Source: Kwoniella bestiolae CBS 10118
Lineage: Eukaryota > Basidiomycota > Tremellomycetes > Tremellales > Cryptococcaceae
NCBI RefSeq assembly: GCF_000512585.2
Contig: NC_089244.1
Span: 310,001 to 374,000, forward strand
Length of the DNA: 64,000 nt
Reading direction: 5' to 3'
The translations under genes and the position numbers were made by a program. Under the pieces are notes generated by a model. The model did no database searches. It saw nothing but the letters and a program-made list of their open reading frames with translations, and was not told the DNA's origin. Shown here piece after piece: positions 45,371-57,266 of the stretch (its first letter is position 1; each line of letters starts with the position of its first letter).

Positions 45371-48065
45371 TCAATCCTCATCCAACTCATCAATCTCCTC
45401 GTCTTCCTCTTCCCCCTCTTCCTCTCCCTCACTAGCATCCTCATCCCTCGATGTCCTCCTGCTACTACTAACAGATCTCCAACCTGGACCCTGGTGAGGA
45501 GGCGGCATACCCATGGCCACATGAGGTGGAGGAGGTCCATATCCCGGTGGTCCAGGGGGTGCACCGTAATGTGCTGCATGAGGATGAGGATATCCAGGCG
45601 GGGGAGGGGGAGGGTAATACCCAGGAGGAGGGGGATGATACATTTGTCCATGCGGTCCTGGTGGTCCTTGAGATACTGTACCAGGGTGCGAGTGGGGTGC
45701 TCTAGGCATACCTGGATGAGCGGGGTGTCCATGGTGAGGCATCGCCAGACCGGGTGGTCCATGTGGATGACCATTATGCTGTTGTAAGGCCGCTGCGCCC
45801 AATTGATGTACTTTGGCATGTCTCTTCAAGTTTGACTGAACGGAGAATCGTCGTCGGCAGGTCGGCTCTTTACATACATATGGTCTTTCACCGGTATCTA
45901 AGTAAATGACATTTCATCAGTACCATTGACACATATGGGTTGAATATGTCTGATTGAGGGAATGAGGGAAAACCCATACTCACGACTGTAAGTATGTATT
46001 CTCAAACTACTAGGTCTCGAGAAAGTTTTCGCACAGAAAGCACAAGTATATTTCGGTCCACCGTTCGGTCCCCCATTACCAGTCACTCCATTCATCTTGA
46101 GTGGACTTGTATCCCTATCATCATCTTCTTCACTGCTCTTCCTGACTTTCCGTTCCTCCTCCACAGCAGCAGCAGCCAAGAGAACTTCCATACCTCTCAT
46201 CCCAGGATCACCACTATTCGTCATCTCGGCATCATCATCGTCCAACCGATTTTGTTGTGTCTCCACTACGGACCTCTTCCTTCCCCTGAGTGAGAGCAGC
46301 GGCCCAGCACCATTATCATCATGGTGAGATTTGATCGAATCTGTAGACTCTCTTCGCGAAGTCCAAGCAGGGGCAGAATGGAGCGGAGGGACAGGTTCAG
46401 AGAACGAAGATTTATCCATTGATACGCTCGTCGCTAGACCCAGCTCATTCGCATGAGGGTGAGAAGGACCGAAACGATTAGGTGTCATGGCCATGTTCAT
46501 ATCCCCACTTTTCTGCATGATGATCTCTGTCAAAGACGATCTTCGGAGTTCAGGTCGACCAGTGACGTCGGGTGAAGGAGGTCGAGTGAGCGATTGACGC
46601 CTCATGATGTCCGATGCAGGTGAGGCGGATCGACTCAAACTTGAGGGAGGGGGCAACAACCTGTTATCGTCCATTGCTGATAGGGGAGGTAACATTGCTG
46701 AGCCACGCCTGTCAGAGGGAGGGGCAGTCTGTAGTGGAGGAGGCATCTCGCTCGATACGGGCTTATCCCTATCTGAAGCTGATAATCCGGCGAAATGGTT
46801 TGATAGCTGACCACCAACGAGAGAAGGGTTTCTTGACGCTTGAGATGGTCGTCTGGAGAAAGGTAGAGGTTCATCCTCCAATGTCGGTGATAGACGTCCA
46901 CCAGTCGTTGAGCCGGAAAAGGACGACCGAGACATTGATGCTGATACCCCAGCGGAGGAAGCTTGAGGAGGGTGGAGCAAAGACCGAAGACCGGACGATG
47001 AGGAGGAGTTCGAACTAGACGGTCCAGCCGTGTGAGGTCCAGGTGAAGTAGCCATAGGGAAAGAAGCGTTTCTCGACTGCGCTTGCCACCTCAATCTTGC
47101 TGATTCTTCTGCATCCCTCAATGCGGGGGGACCATCGGATCTTCGCCTCTTCTGGCCAGTCTCATCTGAGACATACGGTATGGTAGGGAAAGAATTGGAT
47201 CTATACGGAGTAGGTTGGAAAGGTGATAAACCTTTTTCGAATTCTGGTGCCCACCATCCTGCAGAGTTTTCAGGTACGGCCGATGAGGTGAGAGAGGAGT
47301 ATCGGGAAGTTCGTGCTGAGCTTGGAGAGCCTGATGGAGAGTTGGGGATGAGGGAAGGTAATGATGGGGATTGGAATAAAGATGATGATGATGAGGGTGT
47401 TTGGGGATGATCTGCGACAAAATAATGAAACAAAGATCAGCTTCCGCAGCTGACATCATATGCGATCGGAGAACATCTTTCCGTACTGCGGTAGAAGATG
47501 GGGACTTACCGCTGGCTACGCCAAATAATGATTTGATAGGTGGCAAGCTGATTGATTCAGGTGGAGTTATCTTGTTTTCTTTTGACATTTCTTCTTCTTT
47601 GACTCTCCTCAGAGGATGTTTCAATCCCAAATCACCATACCCTTCATCTTCCATCATCGTATCCTCACTCTCCGCCATCATAGGGTCGAATCTCGATTGT
47701 CTTCTAACGGACATCTTCTTTCGATTGGGAGAAGGTGGTTTGGCTTTGGGTGAGATAGCTGAAGGGGAGATTAATCCTGATTGATTGAATATCCTGGTTT
47801 GCAGACGAGCAGATGTGTCTGCAGTTACCATGGATATGGGGGGTAAGGGTGTGTTGGGACTGGTTGCCTCCAGCTTGATTGCTTTGGAATGAGGAGGCGA
47901 CTTTGACTTGACGAGTTTGACTTGCGGAGTGATCAGTTGAGGGCTGTGCTGAGCCTGTGGTGAGGTAGGTGTCGGTGTCGGTGACGGTGTCATTTCGTTG
48001 GAGTTGAAGGAGTAGTCATAGAAGATCGTGTTGAGAGGTGAAAGGCGTATGGATTGTCGAGGCAT
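45371..48065 (-). CDS. C2H2 zinc-finger transcription factor (two fingers)
   Basis: A nuclear DNA-binding regulator of about 830 residues. The start at 48065 gives MPRQSIRLSPLNTIFYDYSF. A long Ser/Pro-rich disordered region follows, with basic patches (KKMSVRRQSRFDP, GQKRRRSDGPP) that could be nuclear signals. The fingers are contiguous across an intron: YTCAFCAKTFSRPSSLRIHT, YSHTGERPYVC, then KEPTCRRRFSVQSNLKRHAK and VH. The C-terminal tail is His/Pro/Gly/Tyr-rich, then ends in an acidic run (DEEIDELDED). In-frame sequence upstream to 48317 has no ATG and is taken as leader. Two adjacent fingers with a TGERP linker occur in many fungal regulators; I cannot assign an ortholog. Confidence 0.88.
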
Positions 48066-48647
48066 CACACCAACGAGAACGGTGGGGTGGCGATGGTCGA
48101 TGAGATTGAGAGTGCACAGATGGGAGGAAGAGAGGAGAGAGAAATGATGGGATGAGATTGTGAATTGAGAAGAAGTAAGAAGGTAAGAAGAAGGATGGGT
48201 TAGAAATGTAGGTGGTTGACACGGACACACAGATGATGAACGGAGGATTGACAAGATCGACGTTTGTTGTAATATGGTGTCGATTACAAGGGGTGATCGT
48301 ACAGAAATGTGTATCAAGGGGGGTGTCGAGTGAGTTACGAGGGTGGTGTGTAGGTGTGTGCGTTGTTTGTGAATGAGGTGGTCGGTGGGTCAAATGGCGA
48401 TCACAATCACAATCACAGAGATACACGTATAAAGGGCGTTGTCAAGAAGAAACAAATCGTTTTGAAAGAGACCAAAAAAGTCGTGGTCAAAGAGAAGAAG
48501 CGATGAGATTTGGTGTATAGGGTGTTTATAAGTTGTGTTGTGGTGGATTGTCGAGTTCCGAAAAGAGAAGAAGACGAGAGCGAGATGAATTGTTGTTTTA
48601 TATTGTTGATGTTGAAATGACGATTGTAGCGATAAAAGGGATCAGAT
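48066..48647 (-). promoter_or_regulatory. ATG-free leader of the C2H2 factor gene
   Basis: No ATG on the minus strand for 582 nt before the start codon. The minus strand is rich in TC and CA runs and holds a TGTGATTGTGATTGTGA tract (about 48401-48417). Transcript extent is inferred. Confidence 0.45.
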
Positions 48648-51600
48648 CATCCATTGGTGTGTGTTTGTGTATGTGTTGATGTTGATAGTCGATCAATCAA
48701 TGATTTACATTCGAGTGTCCGGCGGATCATCCAATTATTTGTAGTAAAAAGGAGTGATGAGACGAGATCCATGGGGTTAAAGTCGATCACAAGAATACCA
48801 AAGGACCCAATTTTCGGGGTTGGATGTTGGATGATGGATTGACAGATGATCAATTGGTTGGGATAAGGAGATCAAGGTTTATTGGAATAGATGGTAGAGT
48901 GGGGGAAAAGAGAGAAAAACATTCAATCAGCATTCCATCCATATTACTTCGTTGTGCCGCATGGTCCCGAGAAGATAGAGAAACAGCCACCTCCAGGGGT
49001 ACCATCAAAACGAAACAAAGCTTTGATGGACATGATCGTCATCACCATCAAACTATCACCGAGCCATTTCGGAGTTTCACCTATAGAGAGATGTCCGAAA
49101 TGGACATGATATGACCCCTCAATACAAAGGGAGCTGGAGTGATGAGATCTACCATTTTCATCTAGATCTCTTCCTCAAAGGCAGGTAGGTAGCAGATCAT
49201 CCTTGAACGGGTTGATCACAAAGTGGGGAGAAGGGGAAGAAGGGAGTGATGAGTTGGTTGATCTTCGCTCGACCTTTTATCCGCTTGGACCATCGCTTGT
49301 ATGGTACACACACACGATGACATCAAAACAGATCATATTCCGGTATTTCACGATCAAAATCACGATCAAAGCGGCGTTTCGTCTTTCTAACAAACACCCA
49401 ATCCCACTTGTCATCCCTGAAGACGATTGACTGGACACAACCCATCCTTTGAGATGAAAGGAGACGACACTTTGACAGAAACAAAGAGAGAAAGATGGAT
49501 GGTAAAGCGGACTCACAAAGGTTATCTCGATGCAGCCAAATTGAATCCTAAAACTAGTCCTAACACACTGGTCCAGATTCTAGATTCGAATGGTCGACAA
49601 TTGATTATAATGGTCCTCTCTTGTTCAGGTCCTTTATGACAGTCCCTACAGCAGATCTTTCTTTGATATGTGATGTTCCCTTGTCCTATCTGATACACAA
49701 TGATGTTGCTTCCTAGACGGTATATCAATCTACGTGAACTGATTGTATTTATCTTGAGGAACAGGAATATCGATGGAAATTGAAAGAACAATGACAGTTG
49801 TGTAATTGGGATGATGTTGGATGTACAGGATGTCGATCACCGTGAGTTTGGTGTATAGTCAAGTGATGTGCGGTATGCGTATATGAACCACGACGATCCT
49901 TTTGGTTTTTGTTGAGTGGAGAGGAGAGGAAATACTTAAAGTTTGGGAACTGACGATCGTACGGTGTAAATGATCAATGATTGACAGATGAAATGACGAT
50001 GTAATGTCACACTCCTCTTTCTCTGGCAAAGCAAGTTGATGGTAGATGGTAGATGGATGGAATAAGGATAAAGTCCCAAAAAATCTATATTCGGTATCTT
50101 TACAGTGTGATGTCGTGATGCGATGCGGCGTACCGTACTACGTTCTAGGAACCCTAAAACAAGAAGGGGCGGCCACGTACCACGCACAGTAAAGAAATGT
50201 ATAGATGCCAAGCTGCGTTTGCGCACAGAAGCAGAAACAGAAAAAAGGAAAATGGAAAATGGAAAATAAATGTTTCAATTGAGTGAGGGGTGATCGGTGG
50301 TATGGTAGCCTATGACGAGTCGAGAGATTTTCTTTCCTTTCGTACAAGGGCATGGTGAAAGTCCGAAGAAATGGTACTCATACAGTACTTGCCAGCATGA
50401 AGCATACGACGACGGAATGGACTGACGCTGACGACCCGCAGAAGCGCTGTTCTATTTCTCTCTTGTTTTGTTTTTTGAAAATATTGATGAAAGAGGCCCT
50501 GGTAAGGGAAACGAGCAGAGGCAAACAAAATAAATTTCGGGATCCAGCGATACTCGTACACCACACCGCTTCACAGACAGAAAACAGATCATCGCGTAAT
50601 TCCAGGGACAGGCGGAGATTTTCCCAATTGTTTGTCGATCCCTAAGATCACTCAGGGGAAAGAGCCATAAGCCGTAGCGCAACGTATGTTCTGGCGGGAA
50701 AACAGAGGAGGATCATCCGGGATTTAACAAAAGTGGCTTTCCCTTTCTACATGCTCGAGAGACGTCGACGTGGCGCCGCCTAATTACGTCTTTGCACCAC
50801 TTCGTGACGCCGCTGACCCAGAGAGAGTGATCGACAGATGGTTGGGTTCCCATTTCCGTCCTCGGGCCAGTACATATAATGCAGCACGATGATATTACAT
50901 CCGGAAATGGGAGGAGTCGTCCCACGACATTGCTTTGGTACGTATGTATTATGTTTTCAGCCACGCCGCGGCAGCCTTCATCTACCCCCTTGATGTTCAG
51001 TCTCGAAGTACGCGATGTCAACGGATTTATATTTTGAGTTACATTACATTGGACCACCGTCAAACAAGCGTAATTGTGATATACCGGCGAAATTCGAGCA
51101 AATCCGAAAGGAAGAAGGAAAAGGTACCGAGACATTTAGGACTGACGACCCTGATCATCTATCTCACTTGTGGATGAGGATGCAGGGCGATCACCATGTG
51201 GGAGTGGGAGTGAATCCACCACGTCATTCAATGCATGACACGGTGGAGTCGGACGATCAATGCGAGTCTATCTCTTTTGAGTAGAGCAAAGTGCGATTCT
51301 GAGCGGTGAGAGATGTGCGAATCCAAACAAGACGAAAAGAAAAAGATTTCTGGGGTGATCGTTACTCAGTTACAGTATACGAGTACCGATAACCTGAGCT
51401 AAGAGATTCTTGTAACGAGATTCCCTCAAGTTGGAACAAATCACATGTAACTGAACTAAAGGTGAGAATTGATCTACGGGAATGGGGTTGAGTAAGTTCC
51501 TCTCTTGTCCGAAGACATTCCCACGTATGCGGAATTGAGATATCAAAGTGGTCTCGGAAGTATATCGTACGTCTTGGGACTGGGTCAAATTGATGTATTT

Positions 51601-51687
51601 GACGATCAACAGGGTGTCCCGCGATGCCAGTGGATGCATATAGCGAGACCGACTAGAAGTACATGTCTAACATACTCATATTTTCCA
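48648..51687. other. 3-kb region without a secure gene
   Basis: Likely regulatory sequence upstream of the C2H2 factor plus 3' sequence of the next gene. A 61-codon ATG-started frame at 49454-49639 (+) is hydrophilic (MKGDDTLTETKRERWMVKRT) but has no homology or promoter support. Other frames (50352-50645, 51015-51284) show no protein features. No repeats, tRNA or transposon remains were seen. Confidence 0.4.
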
Positions 51688-52544
51688 CTACATGCTTTTC
51701 AAGTTTGATTGGCCGAACTCATGACTTTGTAAGACAGTCAACATGAATTCTCCTATCAGATCGGCGAACCTGTCAAGCTATCAGCTTGGAGCCCTCCCTG
51801 AATAAGAGGATGATCTGCTTCTGGGAACAAGGTCAAGCTGAATGTTTGACTCACCAATCCCATCTCGTCCTATAGCATTTCAACCCTTCTTTCCAAGGTA
51901 ACCATTCTATTCTATACGCCACAACCATAACATCAGCGCTGATCTGAGTACATTTGATAGTCCACTCACATTCCAAGATGTCTAAGCGTATAACAACCCC
52001 TTTCTGTCAATGAATAGGCGCATACAAGACTCGAAGCGATGGAGCACAGTATCAACGCTAAAATGCATTCGAGCACGATCAGCCCAGTGATACTAATGAG
52101 CCATTGATGAGAAGACGGAGAAATCTCACTTGATCCCAACGTGGACGAAATGATTGTTCCCATTCCCCCTAAGATAGATCCGTTCGTATCACTGGCCTTC
52201 CGATTTCTAGTACTAGACCTTGTAGTGGGTTTCCTATCGCCCAAAGTAGGTTTCACATCGCCTTTACCTCTTGTACTCCTCGTCTTCCGCGCGGCTTTTG
52301 TTTTGGACGTAGATCTGAGGAATGGAATAAGGGAGAGAGGAGACGGGATGAACCATCTGAAGATGTACCAAGCTGCCACCGAGAACAGGATGGTGGACAG
52401 GCCGAAGATCAAAGCGATCTATCAACCTGAAATCAGTCACGTCACATTTTCCTTCGAGAAGCTGATGTGGAGAACCGAATAACTTACAACATACTGTATG
52501 TTCTTCACGAGCCAGTAAGAGGTTTCCAATAGTGGGATGACCAT
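51688..52544 (-). CDS. uncharacterised two-TM membrane protein
   Basis: Exon 1 (from 52544) encodes MVIPLLETSYWLVKNIQYV and ends at GTAAGT. The next exon starts IALIFGLSTILFSVAAWYIF, the first TM segment, followed by a strongly basic loop (KTKAARKTRSTRGKGDVKP). A Ser/Gly-rich stretch and a second TM (WLISITGLIVLECILALILC) come next. Two further exons add IEWLPWKEGLKCYRTRWDWF and ADLIGEFMLTVLQSHEFGQS, stopping at TAG 51688-51690. The total is about 220 residues; all junctions are in phase. The arrangement predicts a large basic loop between two membrane helices. No family is recognised. It is divergent from the PI31 gene (537 bp). Confidence 0.7.
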
Positions 52545-53081
52545 ATCAGCATCGTTTGATTTCTACATATGAAGGGGGTTGACAAAGATGAGATGGAAGG
52601 TATCGTGTCGTTCAACTTGTTTTGATTATTGTTGTTTTGATTTTTGGGGAAAGCTGGTGCCCCGCAAGCTTAGGCTTTATGCTGGTCCCTTATCCTGATA
52701 GACCAAGTGAGTGATATAGGGGGGTTTTGCAGATCCTGAAGACATGGTAGCCTTGCTCAGCACGGTCAAGCTTCTCTAAAGGAGACAGAGAATCCACATG
52801 CATTGCTCGTCAACAAGAAGCAAGGCGTGTAATAAGTCAGGAGTGATGAATGGAGAAGGAATGAAAAGGCAGCAGCGAAGCTCCGACCTCGACCTCCACC
52901 ATCCGCATTCGCGTCGATGACGACTAGACTGGTGCAAGTGTGGTACTCAGACATGCAATGTCATCTCCTCGTTCTTCTTTCCACATGAACATCGATAGTA
53001 TCAGACCTTCAAGTTGATCATAGTACTGATCATATACCGGCAACATAAACTAATCACTCACTGAACAACTAAATCGTGAAG
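52545..53081. promoter_or_regulatory. divergent promoter (membrane protein/PI31)
   Basis: 537 bp between divergent starts. The open frame at 52766-52954 has no ATG at its start and is not considered coding. Confidence 0.4.
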
Positions 53082-54642
53082 ATGTCATCGCCAAACCCAC
53101 TTGACGCCCACAACCTCCTCAAGCTCATTCCCCAACTATTACCCAGATCAACCTCCTCCCCTCTACCCAATCCTACAGATTCTATCGCCATCCTAGTCCA
53201 TGCCATCCACACCTCTCTCAGATTCAGACTCATCCAATCATCCACCACCGCAGCTGGTCCCTCTGGCTCGTCGTCCCTTGCTCAACCGGTAGGAGAGGGA
53301 GCCACAGGAGACGATATAGACGATGGAGCATCTGAAACTACCACAGCAGTAGATGCCGAGGAGGCCGACAGCACCCCTCAAGAGGGTGTATTGAATGAGG
53401 GATGGAACCATAGAGGGGAAGATAGTTATACCTTCCAATATAGGCATGAACAGTCTTCTTTGGTATTTAGGGTTAGAATTGGCAGGATGGGGAATAGAGT
53501 TCAGGTCGATGCTATGGCTGAGGTGGGTTCAATTCTCCCAATCCCAATATATCCAACCCCGGTCTTTCACTGGCTGTAGCATCGCGAAGGGGAATACTGC
53601 TTACGGAGTATGTGACATGCCATTTTGCAGGATGGTCAACCGCATAATCTCTCGATAGTTCTTTCTGATCTCGTGGACAGCTCAAGATTCCCTATTCCAA
53701 GTTCTGCAACTTCGTCTTCGACTGATAGTCCTACGGGTGGAGATGAACTGGCCAAAAGTTGGGGATACAAATCGATCACAAGGTAGGTAGATACTTGTCA
53801 CATAACGTAGTAACTCGACGTAGGCATGACTAATCTGGCTAAATGCAATATAGTATCAAGGAATTCGTGGGGAAGTACAAGTCAGATGTGATCGCTAGAT
53901 TGATACCTGGCTTGCAAGTACCAGGATATGAAGAATTGTGAGTGCTGCTCTTTCCTCTTTCCGCTTCTATCAATCGGAGGAAGGTCAGGCATCATACCAT
54001 TGATGATCATAATCTAATGGTTGTCCTTCACATAGCCGACCAACAGGATCCGATCCTCGTAATCCCCCACCCTCTGGCCCATCGCACCAACCCCCTTCCG
54101 CCCGCCCTCAACCACCTACCAACCCTCTGCGCGATCCCCACCCTACCAACCCCGCCTCAATCGGACGAAGGGACCTAGACCCCTTAGCAGCATTCCAACC
54201 TCCCGGGTCATTCAACCCCAATAGAGATGGAGGAGGGATGTACGTAGATTTTAATCACCCCTTATTCGACAGACGTCGTCAAGGTCTTGATCCGGATTTC
54301 TCCGGTCCAGGCGGGTCAATCCAGCCGCCCGGAAGTAGGTGGGACCCCGTTGGACCTTCCGCGGGAGGTGGAAGAGGAGGGGGTCTGTTCCCTGGACCTG
54401 GCGGGAATCCCCTGGGAGGGACGGGGGAGGGAGATGACAGGTGGGGTGACGAGTTGCCGCCTCCTGGTGAATATGGGCCCGACCTTGGGCGATTTGGTGG
54501 ACCCGGGTCGAGAAGGGGTGTTGGGCCTGGTGGTGGACCTGGTGGGTTCGGTGGGCTCGGTGGATTGGGTGGTGGACGAGGTGGTGGTGGTGGGTTTGGA
54601 GGTGGTTTTGGCGGTGGTGGTGGAGGTGGTATGTTCATGTAG
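53082..54642 (+). CDS. PI31-type proteasome regulator (PSMF1 family)
   Basis: Binds the 20S proteasome and influences 26S assembly and transport. Exon 1 (53082 to about 53523) gives MSSPNPLDAHNLLKLIPQLL, an acidic insert, then YTFQYRHEQSSLVFRVRIGR, the N-terminal FP-domain strands. Following exons give GQPHNLSIVLSDLVDSSRFP and SIKEFVGKYKSDVIARLIPG. The last exon has GRRDLDPLAAF, MYVDFNHPLFDRRRQGLDPD and PPGSRWDPVGP, the conserved PI31 C-terminal signature. A Gly/Phe-rich tail ends GGGMFM. Introns join in phase at GAG/GAT, AG/T and TT/C. The (GGT)n-rich 3' end explains the antisense poly-Pro frame. Confidence 0.92.
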
Positions 54643-55047
54643 ACTGCGTGGGTAAGTGAAGAAGTGAAGTGAAGCGAAGACGAGCAGGAGGAGATTGGAT
54701 GTAATCGAAGGATTGAACTGCAGATACCGATTCGACTTCGGGAAAGAAACAGAGTCAGATGTCAGATGATGAGATTGATGATCCTTTTTTGCTTTTGTGC
54801 GATGCGAGAACCAATCTTCGTGTAAGATATAATCGAATCAATGTGTGTTGTCTATGTAAGCCAAAATAAATATATCATGTGTATTACCAAGCGAGCAAGC
54901 TATTATAAAAAATGAGGTTGCATGAAATATCAACAATACTATAGGAATAATTATGGAATAAAAAATGCTGTAAAATCCTTATCTATCCTATTGTCCCCCC
55001 TCAATGTGACGTCGTACCGTCCAAGGGTAAGATCTGCGATATCTATC
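54643..55047. other. convergent 3' region
   Basis: AT-rich spacer between PI31 (+) and GH16 (-). No gene is seen. Confidence 0.4.
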
Positions 55048-57266
55048 CTATCCAATCCAACTGGAATTACCCCCATGAGGTCTATAAGTAGCCTCAGCCA
55101 ACTTGATATCCGAATCGCTTCCCTTGGGTGTCCTACCGTACACGGCAGTGGGCGTCTCGCCATCTAAGAAGTGCTGAGCTGTTCTTCCTGGGGCAAGCGT
55201 GGTGGGACCGATACGTGGTTTTCTGGCTGCTAAGAATGCGTAGGGTCCTTTCGCGGTAGGTGGGATGGGCTCTTCGGTGAGGGTCGCTTCTTCCACCATG
55301 TGTCTGCGATCATAAGCATATCAGTATTATTGTAATTCATCTCTCTTCGTGGGCTTCCTTGAGATGGATAATGGGATATCTATCCGAACGGTCGAGAAGG
55401 GACAAGGTGGGCCGTCGACTTACCTATTCTTCCTTGTCTTCTTGAATCTCAGATACAGCAAAAACAGAATGACCAATCCCGCCACTACGCCAACGACAAT
55501 ACCAGCAATGGCACCTTTGCTCAGCGCTCCTGAAGAAGCCGCTTTCCCACTTGCTGTGTATACTCGCAATGAGTTGAGGGACCAGTACGCCTCGGAATAG
55601 GCGGCGGGGTTGGATCGTACGAAAGTGGCGCATGAGCCTGGACATCCTGAGGAGGCGTAGGTCGCTCCGGCACTAGATACAGATCGAGATGTCAATATCT
55701 TACTATATAACTGAAGGTAGGTTCAAGAGGGTATGTGGAATTGGTCGAGTCGACTTACTAGTCACCGCAGAAAGTCAAGTCGAACACTATCACATGGTTG
55801 TTGAAGTTATCTCGACATGGGACTGTCATGTTGGCATTGGGAATACCCCAGTTAGCTACGTTGGTAGTAGCTGTGTTGGGGTTCTACAATCATTTCACGT
55901 GGATCAGAACATACTCCAAGCCGTGCAAACAGAGGAAACCAGCTCACCTTGACATCATCCGGTACGGACGTAGAGGTTCTAGGCCAGAACCAAACGTAGA
56001 TACCACCGGAGCTGCAATACCATCAAGTCCGATCAGCCAGATATCCCATTCCATTATCTTTGTAGAAAATGGTGATCACCCACTTCTCCAAATCCCTCCA
56101 CATTGCATACCAACCCCCACCAGCACCATTAACAGGCCCACCGTACGACCCCCCCTCCACGCCTGTCATCTTGACTCCACATCCAGTGTTTCCAGAAAAG
56201 TACGCAGAACACTGCCATTCCCCAATCTGACCGTTCATGTATGTCTGGCCATTCAAAGCACAGGTATCGGAGGTGTGCAACGCAGCGGCATTGTATATCA
56301 TGGGGTTGGGGTTGGTAGCGAGACCTGTAGTGGAGTTGTATGCTGCTGAACCGGATAGGGGGAGACCGTTGGCGCCTTCTAGTATATCGATCTCACCGCC
56401 TTTGGGCCAGCCGGATTTGGTCACTGTCCACCATGCTGGCCACTACATCTTTGTTCAGCACATGTCGTGTACGTGAGGAAGGAGGGGGTGACTTACGGTA
56501 CCACATCCTACAGGCATATGATTGAGATCCAAGATATATACACCCTGCAGCCATCAGGTATCAGCAGGACTCACTTTACTCGAGGGGTTGCGTTGCAGTA
56601 TTGAGTGAGTGACTCACATCAGCATACTTGCTCTTACTGCTTATCCTGATACTATCCCTCCCTCTCCCGGTGGGCACATTGGTACTGTCAGCAGCCATGT
56701 AGAATACGTTGTTGGCTTGAACGTCGATCAATCCTGATTTCTGAGCCTCCGATTTGGACACGTAGCTGGAAAAGGTCGCCGAGTCAGCTGATCAGTTCTA
56801 CGCTAGCGAGCGTTGCTCTGATTATGACATTGTCGGATGCACTCACTTGACATATCCACTGGTCGGATCATCATCCGTGAAATAGTCTGAATTCACCCAT
56901 GGTGTTAGCTTGATACGCCTTACTCAGCGATATGCGAAGAAAGGGAGACTCACCAAACTCATTCATGAAATCCTGTCCCACATACTTCTTAGCCAATTTC
57001 AGCGAAACAGTCGAAGAAGTCTGCGATGCTCCTGTCGAAGTAGTCGTTGAAGAGCTGATAGTCGAAGAGCCACTGGCGCTGGTACTGGTACTGGTGCTTG
57101 CTAAACTTGTCGCTGCTGCTGAAGTCGAAGTCGTACTGGCAGATACTACCACCCCTGTATTCCCGGAATCCCTATCGCTCTCTCCGTTATTGTTATTATC
57201 ATCCTGCGCCAGAGCCGATGTAGCCAGGAGAAGGGTTATAGCTTTGAGTGTGTTGGATATGTGCAT
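55048..57266 (-). CDS. membrane-anchored glycoside hydrolase family 16 protein
   Basis: Secreted beta-glucanase/transglycosylase-like enzyme acting on cell-wall glucans. A signal peptide (MHISNTLKAITLLLATSALA) is followed by an Asn/Asp stretch and a Ser/Thr-rich, probably O-glycosylated stalk. The GH16 domain includes WTVTKSGWPKGGEIDILEGA with the ExDxxE active-site pair (GEIDILE), HTSDTCALNGQTYMNGQIGE and SGGIYVWFWPRTSTSVP. After it, a Gly/Ala-rich single TM helix (GAIAGIVVGVVAGLVILFLL) and the stop-transfer RFKKTRKNR lead into a cytosolic tail of about 80 residues ending SSWIG. About eight introns. The TM plus tail replaces the GPI anchor seen in many fungal GH16 wall enzymes. Exact substrate unknown. 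Confidence 0.92.

Noticed and set aside
45494..45787. Arg/Met-rich plus-strand frame
   Set aside because: Antisense of the His/Pro/Gly-rich tail of the C2H2 factor.
47380..47400. GATGATGATGATGAG trinucleotide run as a microsatellite
   Set aside because: Short and within the coding region of the C2H2 factor on the other strand, where it encodes Ser residues.
48066..48317. N-terminal extension of the C2H2 factor in frame to 48317
   Set aside because: No ATG in the added segment; composition matches a TC-rich leader.
54279..54638. Antisense poly-proline frame
   Set aside because: Mirror of the Gly-rich tail of PI31 on the other strand.
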